The notes under the pieces: generated by a model | The model's database searches: none | Seen by the model: the letters and a program-made list of their open reading frames with translations, nothing else | Told to the model about the DNA's origin: nothing | NCBI GenBank assembly: GCA_002256995.1 | Contig: NCGX01000006.1 | Location: 1-64,000 of the forward strand | Origin: Hydrogenophilales bacterium 16-64-40 | GTDB lineage: Bacteria; Pseudomonadota; Gammaproteobacteria; Burkholderiales; Thiobacillaceae | Direction of reading: 5' to 3' | Length of the DNA: 64,000 nucleotides | Position numbers and translations under genes: made by a program | Shown here: positions 18,411 through 27,313 of the stretch, piece by piece | Position numbering within the stretch: position 1 is the first letter of the stretch | Layout: each line of letters begins with the position of its first letter

Positions 18411-18485
18411 GTAGGAGGGTCGCCCCGGCCCGATGCCGTGGAGATTGCAAAAGTGCGAAATTCGGGCCGGGGGCGCTCCTCCTAC
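18411..18485. repeat. REP-like long imperfect palindrome
   Basis: A 75-base inverted repeat between the convergent genes flgN and mnmC. The left arm begins GTAGGAGGGTCGCCCCGGCC and the right arm is nearly its reverse complement (18460-18485), with about 26 bases between the arms. GTAG at the foot of a GC-rich hairpin is the pattern of REP elements mobilised by RAYT transposases. It may also end transcription from both sides. Confidence 0.75.
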
Positions 18486-18496
18486 TGCCCTGAGCT

Positions 18497-20296
18497 TCAG
18501 GTTTTCTGGCTGTAGCGCGCCGGTGCGATCGCCTGCATCAGATCGGCCTCCAGCGGCACGGGGTGTTGCGTCATCAGATCGGCCAGCGCCTCGCCCAGCA
18601 AGCCCGCCCACACCACGCCGCGCGAGGCGTAGCCCGCCGCCACGAATAGCCCCGCCTGCCCGCCGACCGCCCCCACGATCGGCAGGCGATCTGGCAGCGT
18701 CGCGCGCAACGAGGCGCGGCCGCTGATGGCTCCGACCACAACAACTTCGCTCGCCCCCGGCAGGATCGCCTCCAGCCGCGCCAGATTGGCAAGATCGCTT
18801 GCCGTGCGCGGCGTGGTGTCGTCGTCATCGTGCTCGTAGGTGGCGCCAACCAGCAGCTGCCCCCCGCCCGGCGCCACGTAGCCTTCGCGCGCAATCACCC
18901 GCTGGATCTGCGGCAGGCAGCCGGGCGGCAGCTGCGTGATCTGCCCGCGCACGGTATGCAGCGGCCAGGCCGGATCGGGCGCCAGGCTCAGGACATCGCG
19001 CGCGTTCGCCAGCACCACGGCATCGGCATCGGCCAGCACTGCGCCGTCGCGGTCCAGCACCTGCCAGCCGCTAGCAACGGGCTGCACGCACGCGACGGCG
19101 CAGCCGGTCCTGAGCACGATCGCCGGATGGTCGAGCCAGGCGCGGCACAGGCTCCGCGGCACCACCCAGCCCGCAGTCGGGAAAAACACGCCGGGCGACG
19201 CGACCGGCCAGCTGGCCAGTTCGCGCGCCTCGGCCTGGTCCACCCAGCGCGCGAACTCGGCAGGCGGCATGGTAGCGGCCAGCGCCTGTTGCTGCTTCTT
19301 CGTTGCGGCATCGGCGTCCCTCGCCAGATGCAGCACGCCGCAGCGCGACCATTCGATCCCGTCCAACGCCGCCCAGGCGCGCAGGTCATGCAGGAACGCC
19401 GCGCGGGTGAGGCGACTGGCGCGGTTGTCGTCGCGCGAGATCACCGGTCGGAACACCGCCACCGGATTGCCCGAGGCGGCCTGCGCCGGCGAATCGGCGC
19501 GTTCCAGCACGGTGACCGCCACGCCGCGCTGCGCCAGCGCGTGCGCAACGGCCGCCCCCGCCACCCCGGCGCCGACGACGACGACGTGCCTCGGCGCGGC
19601 GCGTTCGACCCAACGGGATGTGTCCGCGAAGCGGGCGCTCAGGCACGGCGACTGACGGTCATGGCCCGCGCGCGTCTCGCAGACGAAGCCTGCTTGCGTC
19701 AGGCCTTGCCGCAGCGGCCGCGCCGCGGTGCAGGCCGCGGCCGTCGCACCGGGCTTGGCCAGCCGCGCCAGCTCATTAAATAGCCGGGGTTGCCACCAAC
19801 CGGGATTGTCGGCGGGCGCTGGGCCGTCCAGATAGAAGGCGTCGACGCCGGCCTGCACGTTCGGCAGACTGTCGAGCATGTCGCCCAGCATCAGGGTGAG
19901 CTGCACCCGGCCACCATCGAGCGCGATGCGATGGAAGCCCGGCGTCAGCGTCGGCCAGTTTGCCCGCAGCTCACTGGCCAGTGCGGCGCATTCCGGCCAC
20001 CGCGCATGCAGCCGTGTCAGATCGTCGGCACGGAACGGATGTTTCTCGGCCGACAGAAAATGCAGCCGCGCGGGGCGCGCCGGGTCCGCCCGCCACGCCG
20101 CCCAGGTCGCCAGAAAATTCAGCCCGCTGCCGAATCCGGTTTCCAGCACGACGAAAGCTTCGCGTCCCGCCCATTTCTCCGGCAGGTCGCAGCCTTGCAG
20201 AAACACGTGGCGCGCCTGCCCGATGTCGCCGCAGGCGGCGGAATACGGGACGCCGTCCGTGAATTCGAGCGTGGCGGGGATGATGGTTTTCAGCAT
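18497..20296 (-). CDS. mnmC: bifunctional tRNA mnm5s2U biosynthesis protein MnmC
   Basis: Two-domain enzyme (599 aa) completing the wobble uridine modification of tRNAs for Lys, Glu and Gln. The N-terminal methyltransferase (MnmC2 activity, about residues 1-230) has the SAM motif VLETGFGSGLNFLATWAA and DAFYLDGPAPADNPGWW. The C-terminal FAD oxidase (MnmC1 activity) starts with the dinucleotide fold HVVVVGAGVAGAAVAHALAQ and includes ASGNPVAVFRPVISRDDN. It is convergent with flgN and divergent from the exporter operon. Confidence 0.95.
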   Translation of the reverse strand: MLKTIIPATLEFTDGVPYSAACGDIGQARHVFLQGCDLPEKWAGREAFVVLETGFGSGLNFLATWAAWRADPARPARLHFLSAEKHPFRADDLTRLHARWPECAALASELRANWPTLTPGFHRIALDGGRVQLTLMLGDMLDSLPNVQAGVDAFYLDGPAPADNPGWWQPRLFNELARLAKPGATAAACTAARPLRQGLTQAGFVCETRAGHDRQSPCLSARFADTSRWVERAAPRHVVVVGAGVAGAAVAHALAQRGVAVTVLERADSPAQAASGNPVAVFRPVISRDDNRASRLTRAAFLHDLRAWAALDGIEWSRCGVLHLARDADAATKKQQQALAATMPPAEFARWVDQAEARELASWPVASPGVFFPTAGWVVPRSLCRAWLDHPAIVLRTGCAVACVQPVASGWQVLDRDGAVLADADAVVLANARDVLSLAPDPAWPLHTVRGQITQLPPGCLPQIQRVIAREGYVAPGGGQLLVGATYEHDDDDTTPRTASDLANLARLEAILPGASEVVVVGAISGRASLRATLPDRLPIVGAVGGQAGLFVAAGYASRGVVWAGLLGEALADLMTQHPVPLEADLMQAIAPARYSQKT

Positions 20297-20341
20297 CCCT
20301 GAATGTTACATTGGGCCGGTTCACTGCCGCTTCGCCCAATC

Positions 20342-21496
20342 ATGCCCAAACAAAAAAACTGGCTTCGTCTTGCGCTCGTCGTGTTGGCTGTATCTGCGCT
20401 GGCCTATGCCGGCTGGCATGTCACCCGGCCGTTGCCCCCCGAGGTCGAACTCGCGACGATTGGGCGCGGCACGGTGGAGGCCACCGTGGTCAACACCCGC
20501 GCCGGCACGGTGAAGGCCTGTCAGCGCGCCAGGCTGGCCCCGGCCGCAGGCGGCCAGATCGTCAAGCTGTGGGTGAAGGAAGGCGACCGCGTGAAGGCGG
20601 GCCAGCCGCTGCTGGAGCTGTGGAACCGCGACCTCGCCGCGCAGCGCGAATTGGCCACCCGCCAACTGGCCACCAGCGAGGCGCGCCGCCGCGAAGCCTG
20701 CATCCTGGCCGATAACGCGCGGCGCGATGCCGACCGCACGCAACAGCTCGCCGCGCGCGGCTTTGTCAGCCCGCAGCAGGGCGAGAATGCGCGGGCTGAA
20801 GCGCGCGCCCGCCAGGCCAGCTGCGACGCGCTCGCCGCCGACGTCAAGCGCGCGCAGGCGCAGATCAACGTGACCTTGGCGGGGCTGGAGCGCACCACGC
20901 TGACCGCGCCGTTTGCCGGCATCGTGGCGCGCGTCACCGGCGAGATCGGCGAATACACCACGCCTTCGCCGCCCGGTATCCCCACCCCGCCGGCGGTGGA
21001 TCTGATCGACGACAGCTGCCTTTATGTCAGCGCGCCGATGGACGAGGTCGACGCGCCCAAGCTGGCGCCCGGCCAGCCCGCGCGGATCAGTCTCGACGCC
21101 CTGCCCGGCCAGACCTTCCCCGGCACCGTGCGGCGCATCGCGCCTTACGTCACCGAAGTCGAGAAGCAGGCGCGCACGGTCGACGTCGAGGTCGATTTCG
21201 TCGACGCCGAACGCCGCCCGCTGCTGGTCGGCTACAGCGCCGATGCCGAGGTCATCATCGCCAGCCGCGCCGACGTGCTGCGAGTGCCGACGCAGGCGAT
21301 CCGCCAGGACGGCAGTGTGCTGGTGCTGGGCGAGCATGAGGTGCTGGAGGCGCGCGCACTGAAAACCGGGCTGGCCAACTGGGCGTTCACCGAAGTGCTG
21401 GCGGGTCTTGCCGCAGGCGACCGCGTGGTGGTGTCGTTCGACGACGAAGGCATCGCGGCCGGCGTGCGCGTCACCCCTAAAGCCGCACAGCCGTGA
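20342..21496 (+). CDS. HlyD/MacA-family periplasmic adaptor subunit
   Basis: Membrane-fusion protein (384 aa) of an ABC export system. One N-terminal anchor (LALVVLAVSALAYAGW), then two half-lipoyl segments (GGQIVKLWVKEGDRVKAGQP and LTAPFAGIVARVTGEIGEY) flanking a coiled-coil hairpin of about 90 residues rich in Arg/Ala. A C-terminal beta-barrel and membrane-proximal domain follow. The start is set at the ATG at 20342; a further ATG at 20303 adds 13 residues without membrane character. The gene is coupled to the ATPase gene by a GTGA overlap. The substrate cannot be told from sequence. Confidence 0.9.
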   Translation: MPKQKNWLRLALVVLAVSALAYAGWHVTRPLPPEVELATIGRGTVEATVVNTRAGTVKACQRARLAPAAGGQIVKLWVKEGDRVKAGQPLLELWNRDLAAQRELATRQLATSEARRREACILADNARRDADRTQQLAARGFVSPQQGENARAEARARQASCDALAADVKRAQAQINVTLAGLERTTLTAPFAGIVARVTGEIGEYTTPSPPGIPTPPAVDLIDDSCLYVSAPMDEVDAPKLAPGQPARISLDALPGQTFPGTVRRIAPYVTEVEKQARTVDVEVDFVDAERRPLLVGYSADAEVIIASRADVLRVPTQAIRQDGSVLVLGEHEVLEARALKTGLANWAFTEVLAGLAAGDRVVVSFDDEGIAAGVRVTPKAAQP

Positions 21497-22179
21497 CCGC
21501 CGCCGCCATGATCCGGCTCGATGCGATCACCCGCGTGTTCCGCATGGGCGACCAGGAAGTGCGCGCGCTCGACCGCATCAGCCTCGACATCGCGGCGGGC
21601 GAATACGTGTCGATCATGGGGCCGTCGGGTTCCGGCAAGTCCACCCTGCTCAACGTCATCGGGCTGCTCGACCGTCCCGACGGCGGCCATTACACGCTCG
21701 ACGGCATCGACGTCACCACGCTGTCCGAACCCGAACAGGCGCAGGTGCGGCGCACCCGGATCGGCTTCGTGTTCCAGTCCTTCCACCTGGTGCCGCGCCT
21801 GACCGCCGCCGGCAACATCGAGCTGCCGCTGATGCTCGAAGGCATGGCCGCCGCCGAGCGGCGCGAACGCGTCGAGGCCACGCTCAAGGCATTCGACCTC
21901 ACCGACCGCGCGCATCACCGCCCGGCCGAGCTCTCGGGCGGGCAGCGCCAGCGGGTGGCGATTGCGCGCGCCACCATCCTGCATCCGGCCGTCATTCTGG
22001 CGGACGAACCCACCGGCAACCTCGACCACCGCATCGGCGGCGAGGTCGTCGCGTTGCTGGAAAACCTGCACCAGCGCGGCACCACGCTGATCGTCGTCAC
22101 CCATGACCGCGAGCTCGGTGCCCGCGCCAGGCGCCATATCGGCATGCGCGACGGCGCCATCGTCGCGGACGAGACATGA
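21493..22179 (+). CDS. ABC transporter ATP-binding protein (MacB/LolD type)
   Basis: ATPase (228 aa from the GTG at 21493, which overlaps the preceding stop; an ATG at 21508 is the alternative). Walker A GPSGSGKSTLLN, Q-loop FVFQSFHLVPRLTA, signature LSGGQRQRVAIARA and Walker B VILADEPTGNLD are intact, with the His switch in VVTHDRELG. It belongs to the family that pairs with FtsX-fold permeases. It sits between the adaptor and the two permease genes with overlapping stops and starts. Confidence 0.95.
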   Translation: MTAAAMIRLDAITRVFRMGDQEVRALDRISLDIAAGEYVSIMGPSGSGKSTLLNVIGLLDRPDGGHYTLDGIDVTTLSEPEQAQVRRTRIGFVFQSFHLVPRLTAAGNIELPLMLEGMAAAERRERVEATLKAFDLTDRAHHRPAELSGGQRQRVAIARATILHPAVILADEPTGNLDHRIGGEVVALLENLHQRGTTLIVVTHDRELGARARRHIGMRDGAIVADET

Positions 22180-23366
22180 AGCTCGCCGACACGCTTTCCC
22201 TGTCGCTGCACAGCCTCGCCAGCGCACGCACCCGCTCGCTGCTGATCGTGCTGGCGATGGCGCTGGGCGTGGGCGCGGTGGTGGTGCTGACTGCGCTGGG
22301 CGAAGGCGCGCGGCGCTACGTGGTCGGCCAGTTCGCCTCGCTCGGCACCAACCTCGTCATCGTGTTGCCGGGGCGCGCCGAAACCGCGGGCGGCTTCCCC
22401 GGCGCGGCGCTCGGGCAAACCCCGCGCGACCTCACGCTGGGCGACGCGCAGGCGGTCGGCCAGTTGCCCGGCGTGCGGCGTTACGCGCCGCTCAATGTCG
22501 GCACCGCCGAGCTGTCCTCGGGCGGGCGCCTGCGCGAAGTCACCGTGCTCGGCAGCAACGCCGAGTTGCTGCCGATCCGCCACATGGCCCTGGCGCAAGG
22601 CCGGTTTGTCGGCAGCGCGGCGCAGATCGTCCTCGGCGACGCCATTGCGCAGGATTTCTTCCCCGACGGCCGCGCCATCGGCCAGCGCGTGCGGCTGGGC
22701 GACCGGCGCTTCCGCGTGGCCGGCGTGCTGACGACGCAGGGCGAGTCGATGGGCTTCAACACCGACGAAATCGTGATCATCCCGGTGGACGACGCGCAGG
22801 CGCTGTTCAACACCGAAACGCTGTTCCGCATCCTGGTCGAGGCGCGCAGCCGCAGCGTCATCGAACCGGTCAAGGCCGCCATCACCGAGCTGCTGAAGCA
22901 GCGCCACGACGGCGAGGAAGACGTCACCGTCATCACCCAGGACGCGGTACTCGAAACCTTCGACCGCATCCTGCGCGCGCTGACGCTGGGGGTGGCCGGC
23001 ATCGCCGCGATCAGCCTGGCAGTGGCGGGCATCCTGGTGATGAACGTGATGCTGGTGGCGGTGGCGCAGCGCACCGCCGAAATCGGCCTGCTGAAGGCGA
23101 TCGGCGCGCCGGCCGCCACCATCCGCCAGCTGTTCCTGGCCGAGGCGCTGTGGCTGTCGCTGGCAGGCGCGGCGCTGGGCTTCCTGCTGGGGCATGCCGG
23201 CAGTTGGATGATCCGGCTGGCCTATCCGGTCCTGCCTGCGTGGCCGCCGGCGTGGGCGAGCGTCGCCGGCGTCGCCACCGCGCTCTTGACCGGCATTGTC
23301 GCCAGCCTGCTGCCGGCCGCGCGCGCCGCGCGGCTCGATCCGGTGCGGGCGCTGTCAGGCAAATGA
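22176..23366 (+). CDS. MacB-like FtsX-fold ABC permease (first)
   Basis: Inner-membrane permease (396 aa) with the MacB layout. One N-terminal helix (LLIVLAMALGVGAVVVLTAL), a periplasmic domain of about 220 residues (MacB_PCD type), then three C-terminal helices including AAISLAVAGILVMNVMLVAV and a final helix before AARAARLDPVRAL, the family's C-terminal signature. The ATG overlaps the ATPase stop (ATGA). It has no fused ATPase domain, unlike enterobacterial MacB. Confidence 0.92.
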   Translation: MKLADTLSLSLHSLASARTRSLLIVLAMALGVGAVVVLTALGEGARRYVVGQFASLGTNLVIVLPGRAETAGGFPGAALGQTPRDLTLGDAQAVGQLPGVRRYAPLNVGTAELSSGGRLREVTVLGSNAELLPIRHMALAQGRFVGSAAQIVLGDAIAQDFFPDGRAIGQRVRLGDRRFRVAGVLTTQGESMGFNTDEIVIIPVDDAQALFNTETLFRILVEARSRSVIEPVKAAITELLKQRHDGEEDVTVITQDAVLETFDRILRALTLGVAGIAAISLAVAGILVMNVMLVAVAQRTAEIGLLKAIGAPAATIRQLFLAEALWLSLAGAALGFLLGHAGSWMIRLAYPVLPAWPPAWASVAGVATALLTGIVASLLPAARAARLDPVRALSGK

Positions 23367-24562
23367 GCTTGATCGATGCCCTGCGCTTCGCGCGCACCGC
23401 GCTCACCGCCCACCGGCTGCGCACGTTTCTGTCGGCATCGGGCATCGCGGTGGGGATCGCGGCAGTGATCCTGCTCACCTCGATCGGCGAAGGCATTCAC
23501 CGCTTCGTGCTGTCCGAATTCACCCAGTTCGGCACCCACATCCTCAGCGTCGCTCCCGGCAAGACCAGCACCCACGGCACCTCGGTCGGCGCCATCGGCA
23601 GCGCGCGCCTGCTCACCCTCGACGATGCGCTGGCGCTCAAGGCCTCGCGCTACGTCAACCACAGCAACGCCAGCGTGGTGGGCAACGCCGAGGTGCGCGC
23701 GCAGGGCCGCAGCCGCCGGGTGACGGTTTACGGCCAGGGGCCGGACTTCGTACGCGTCTTCAACATGCAGGTGGCGGCCGGCCAGTTCCTGCCCGACGAC
23801 GACCCGCGCAATCCGCGCGCCTACGCCGTGCTGGGCGCCAAGGTGCGCAACGAACTGTTCGGCAACGCAAGCCCGCTTGGCGCCACCCTGCAGGTGGGCA
23901 GCCACCGCTTTCGCGTGATCGGCGTGATGGCGCCCCGGGGCCAGGTGCTCGGCCTGGATCTGGACGACACCGTCTACCTGCCGACGGCGCGCGCACTCGA
24001 AGTGTTCAACCGCGAAGGGGTGATGGAAATCCACCTCGCCTACCGGCCCGATGCATCCATCGACGCCGTGACCGAGGATGCGCGGCGCATCCTGGTCGCG
24101 CGCCACGGCCGCGAGGATTTCACCTTGACGCCGCAGCAGCAGATGCTCGACACCCTGGGCACCGTACTCGACGTGCTCACCTTCGCCGTCGCCGCGCTCG
24201 GCGGCATTTCGCTGCTGGTGGGCGCAGTCGGCATGGTCACGCTGATGCACATCGCGGTGGCCGAGCGCGTTGCCGAAATCGGCCTGCTCACCGCGCTGGG
24301 CGCCACCCGCGCGCGCATCCGCACCCTCTTCCTGATGGAATCCACCCTGCTGTCCACGCTCGGCGGATTGAGCGGGCTCGGGCTCGGTGCCGGACTGGCC
24401 TTGCTCCTGAAAACCACGGTCAGCGGCCTGCCGGTGAGCATTTCCTGGGCTTACGCCATCGGCGCACTGGTGGCCTCGGTGCTGATCGGCCTGGCCGCCG
24501 GCGTCGTGCCGGCCATGCGCGCCGCGCAGCTGAATCCGGTGGATGCGTTGCGCGCTGAGTAA
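23363..24562 (+). CDS. MacB-like FtsX-fold ABC permease (second)
   Basis: A second permease of the same fold (399 aa), starting at the ATG at 23363 that overlaps the preceding stop (ATGA). The N-terminal helix follows HRLRTFLSASGIAVGIAAV, a periplasmic domain spans about residues 45-270, and three C-terminal helices end in MRAAQLNPVDALRAE. Its sequence is only distantly like that of the first permease, so the pair most likely forms a heterodimer with the ATPase dimer. An open frame extends upstream through the first permease gene but is a shadow there. Confidence 0.92.
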   Translation: MSLIDALRFARTALTAHRLRTFLSASGIAVGIAAVILLTSIGEGIHRFVLSEFTQFGTHILSVAPGKTSTHGTSVGAIGSARLLTLDDALALKASRYVNHSNASVVGNAEVRAQGRSRRVTVYGQGPDFVRVFNMQVAAGQFLPDDDPRNPRAYAVLGAKVRNELFGNASPLGATLQVGSHRFRVIGVMAPRGQVLGLDLDDTVYLPTARALEVFNREGVMEIHLAYRPDASIDAVTEDARRILVARHGREDFTLTPQQQMLDTLGTVLDVLTFAVAALGGISLLVGAVGMVTLMHIAVAERVAEIGLLTALGATRARIRTLFLMESTLLSTLGGLSGLGLGAGLALLLKTTVSGLPVSISWAYAIGALVASVLIGLAAGVVPAMRAAQLNPVDALRAE

Positions 24563-24795
24563 CGCCCGATGTCCGCTCGCCCTGCACGCAACAATCACAC
24601 GCCCCTGCACAGGCCTTAACGTGTGACGAACCTTTGTCCTACAAAATCAGGGGATTTCACCTATACAGAGGGGGTGACGCTGAAATTATATTTTCATCTA
24701 CGCGGCTGGCCGCCATCAGCGTCCCTGTCCGGTGCGCGCCCAGCAAGCGAAACAGCAAATGAATTCAACTTCTTTTCATCCTTCAGGAGAGCCCC

Positions 24796-25197
24796 ATGAA
24801 AAACGTATCCAGCATTGCAGCGATCGCCCTTGCCTCAAGCCTCGCCCTGGTCGCCACCGGTTGCGACCGCAAGCCCGCAGAGCAGACCGCCGGTGAAAAA
24901 ATGGACGAAGCCGCAGCGGACAGCCGAAGCGCGGTCAGTGGCATGGGCGACACGATGGAACGCAAGGCCGACCAGGCAGGTCAGGCCATCGATGACGCCT
25001 CGATCACCGCGGCGATCAAAGCAAAATACCTGGTGGATGACACGCTCAAGGGCCTGGATATCTCGGTCGACACCGTGCAGGGCGTCGTGACGCTGACCGG
25101 GCCGGTGCAGAGCGACACGGCCAAGGAACTCGCCACTCAGATTGCGCAGGGCGTCGAAGGCGTGGTGCGCGTGGACAATCAGCTCACGGTCCAGTAA
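24796..25197 (+). CDS. BON-domain lipoprotein (OsmY-like)
   Basis: Small predicted lipoprotein (133 aa) with a signal peptide ending in the lipobox LVATGC at about residues 18-23. A polar spacer is followed by one BON domain: DASITAAIKAKYLVDDTLKG, then VQGVVTLTGPVQSDTAKELA and VVRVDNQLTV. BON domains bind phospholipids or link envelope layers, often under osmotic or envelope stress. An AGGAGAG ribosome site precedes the ATG. The 233-base region upstream holds no other gene I can see; it probably contains the promoter, but no clear -35/-10 pair stood out. Confidence 0.85.
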   Translation: MKNVSSIAAIALASSLALVATGCDRKPAEQTAGEKMDEAAADSRSAVSGMGDTMERKADQAGQAIDDASITAAIKAKYLVDDTLKGLDISVDTVQGVVTLTGPVQSDTAKELATQIAQGVEGVVRVDNQLTVQ

Positions 25198-25273
25198 TCA
25201 GTCCTACACGACGCACGGAAGGGGGGACTGCGAGGCTCGGACTCCGCCGTCCCGCGGAGGCATTGCCCTAAGC

Positions 25274-25582
25274 TCAGGCCTCATACCCTTCACGGTGCGT
25301 CGCATTGATCGTGCGCAGCAGTTCGCGGAACGGAATGCTGCGCTCGTGTTGCTTGAACAGGGGCATGAAGGCCAGATCCGCCCCCTGGCCCACCCCGCTG
25401 TATTTTCCCGACGCCATCGACTCGTGCAATTCGCGCAGCATCGAATCCAGCGAGTCGAGATACGGCGTATAGGTGGCGGCCTCGTCGTCGTCGTGTTCCA
25501 GGCAGGCACGCAGTTCGTCGACTTCGTACACTGCCTCGTGCACCAGGTCGATCAGTTCGTTCAGGTCTTTGGCTTTTTTCAT
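25274..25582 (-). CDS. small acidic protein of unknown function
   Basis: An open frame of 102 aa starting MKKAKDLNELIDLVHEAVYE. It is rich in Glu, Asp and Leu, has an acidic cluster (LEHDDDEAATYTPYLDSLDS), no signal peptide and no membrane segment, and is probably mostly helical. I do not recognise the family. The third-position GC bias is that of neighbouring real genes, which supports coding. It is convergent with the BON lipoprotein gene; a small hairpin (CTCCGC..GCGGAG, 25242-25259) lies between their ends. Confidence 0.65.
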   Translation of the reverse strand: MKKAKDLNELIDLVHEAVYEVDELRACLEHDDDEAATYTPYLDSLDSMLRELHESMASGKYSGVGQGADLAFMPLFKQHERSIPFRELLRTINATHREGYEA

Positions 25583-25701
25583 GTTCGTGTGCAGTCGGGT
25601 TGAAACAGGTTGTTAGGATACCGCCGCTTGGCGGGGTATGCGAGGGCCGGACCGCATTCATGCCGGCCCGCGGCCAACCGATTCAGGCGCATCTTGCCGA
25701 C

Positions 25702-25730
25702 AAAAAAACAGGGGCGAGAGCCCCTGTTTT
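25702..25730 (-). terminator. rho-independent terminator of the qmo-hdr operon
   Basis: On the minus strand AACAGGGGC, a TCTC loop and GCCCCTGTT are followed by a run of T. It lies about 20 bases past the hdrB stop codon. Confidence 0.9.
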
Positions 25731-25748
25731 CATTCGCGCTTGAAGCGC

Positions 25749-26660
25749 TTAGCGCTTAACCGGTTTGGCGGCGATTTCTTCCAGCCTGCGGGCCTTGATG
25801 ACCTGGCCGTTCAGCGCGGCATCCTTGGCGCTGCCGCCGTAGGCCACTACCATCAGCTGGCTGTAGTACATCACCGGGATGTCGAACTTGGTGCCGTAAC
25901 GCTTGTTGATCTGGCCCTGGTAGATCTCGACGTTGGCCTGGCACAGCGGGCATGGCGTCACGATCATATCGGCGCCATGATCGTAGGCCGACTCGACGAT
26001 GTCCTTGATCTGCGCCTGCGCCTTCTCGGGCTCGGAAAACGCCAGCGCGCCGCCACAGCAGGTCACCTTCTGCTCGTATTCCGGGATCGATTCGGCGCCA
26101 ACCATTTCGACCATCTTGTCGAGGTAGACCGGGTTCTCGAACGATTCGCCGGCGACGCCGAAGGGGCGGTTGGTCTGGCAGCCGACATAGCCGGCAATCT
26201 TGACGCCTTCGAGCGGACGCACGACGTGCTTCGCCATTTCCTCGAAGCCGAGGTCCTCAATCAGCACTTCGACCATGTGACGGACGTTGGGCATTTCGTT
26301 GATGGTGAGGCCCGCTTCCTTCAGCGCTTCGCGCGTGTCGGCCATCAGCGTGTCGGAGTGCGTCAGCCGCTCGCGCGTTTCGCGCGCGCCCAGCCAGCAG
26401 GCGGCGCAGGTGGCGACGATTTCCTGCCCTGGCAGGTGCTGTTCGGACAAAGCGAAGTTGCGCGCATTCAGCACGTGGCGCGGCAGTTCGCCGGCCTCGG
26501 CGTAGCCGATCGACGCGCCGCAGCAGTTCCAGTCGGGAATCTCGGTCAGCTTGACGTCGAGCGTCTTGCACATCGACTCGACCGAGGTGAGGTAGTTGGA
26601 GGCGGAAGCACCCTTCTGCGACGAGCAGCCGGGGTAGAACGCATATTCATGTTTGGCCAT
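25749..26660 (-). CDS. hdrB: HdrB-like CCG-domain subunit of a Qmo/Hdr complex
   Basis: Subunit (303 aa) related to heterodisulfide reductase HdrB. Two cysteine-rich CCG domains are complete: FYPGCSSQ, DWNCCGAS and TCAACW in the first, and YVGCQTN, VTCCGGAL and TPCPLCQ in the second. In HdrB these cysteines hold non-cubane 4Fe-4S clusters. There is no membrane segment. It is last in qmoA-qmoB-hdrC-hdrB, 10 bases after hdrC and before a terminator. In this arrangement HdrC and HdrB stand in for the membrane subunit QmoC. Linkage to APS reductase is inferred, as aprBA is not in the window. Confidence 0.9.
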   Translation of the reverse strand: MAKHEYAFYPGCSSQKGASASNYLTSVESMCKTLDVKLTEIPDWNCCGASIGYAEAGELPRHVLNARNFALSEQHLPGQEIVATCAACWLGARETRERLTHSDTLMADTREALKEAGLTINEMPNVRHMVEVLIEDLGFEEMAKHVVRPLEGVKIAGYVGCQTNRPFGVAGESFENPVYLDKMVEMVGAESIPEYEQKVTCCGGALAFSEPEKAQAQIKDIVESAYDHGADMIVTPCPLCQANVEIYQGQINKRYGTKFDIPVMYYSQLMVVAYGGSAKDAALNGQVIKARRLEEIAAKPVKR

Positions 26661-26670
26661 ATTGGTCTCC

Positions 26671-27303
26671 TCAACCCGCCATCTTGGCAGTCTTGCGGCT
26701 GCGTTCGATTTCGTAGGCTTTTTTCAGCATGGCGTGGACGCCTTTTTGATCCTTGCACTTGTGGCCGCCGAACAGCTCCATCACATTCAGCCGCTTGGCC
26801 TTGACCAGCCCCAGCGCAACCGACTGCATCGCCATCCCGTTCTTGATGCCCTGGACAAAGCCGTCCTTGAAGTACAGGCCCATCGACAGCTTCAGCTCGT
26901 TGACGCGTCCGGTGTGAGTACAGTTTTTCCAGAACAGGCCGGAAAAAAAGCGCGTCGGCTGCATCTTCGGCGCCATGCCGAGCCGGTGCGCATATTCGGC
27001 GATGCCGTGCATGATGTGGGTGATCGGCAGCTTGCGCGGGCAGCGCACGATGCAGTTGTAGCAGGACGTGCAGTTCCACATCGAGCTGCTGGTCAGCACC
27101 TCCTCGCGCTTGCCGGCGCGGATCATCATGAAGAGTTCCTGCGGCGGATGTTCCCACGCGCTCTGGAAGTTGGTCGGGCAGGAACCGGAGCAGACGCCGC
27201 ATTGCATGCACATCTTGACCCAGTCGCCCATCTCGACCTGCTCTTCGATTTCCTTCAGGAAATTGTTGCGGTATTTCTCCGCCACTGCGGTGTTTGCGCT
27301 CAT
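26671..27303 (-). CDS. hdrC: HdrC-like 4Fe-4S subunit of a Qmo/Hdr complex
   Basis: Electron-transfer subunit (210 aa) with two ferredoxin-type cluster sites, CMQCGVCSGSCP and CTSCYNCIVRCP, in the first 90 residues, then a largely helical C-terminal half. The ATG at 27303 is chosen because AGGAG lies 7 bases upstream and the family starts here; the open frame runs further into the qmoB end. There is no cytochrome b domain, so it is HdrC rather than full QmoC, and it probably passes electrons between QmoB and HdrB. Confidence 0.9.
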   Translation of the reverse strand: MSANTAVAEKYRNNFLKEIEEQVEMGDWVKMCMQCGVCSGSCPTNFQSAWEHPPQELFMMIRAGKREEVLTSSSMWNCTSCYNCIVRCPRKLPITHIMHGIAEYAHRLGMAPKMQPTRFFSGLFWKNCTHTGRVNELKLSMGLYFKDGFVQGIKNGMAMQSVALGLVKAKRLNVMELFGGHKCKDQKGVHAMLKKAYEIERSRKTAKMAG

Positions 27304-27313
27304 GGTGGGTCTC

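Noticed and set aside
22103-23362. Upstream part of a long frame leading into the second permease
   Set aside because: This part overlaps the first permease gene in another frame and encodes an Arg/Pro-rich sequence without family features. The real gene starts at the ATG at 23363.
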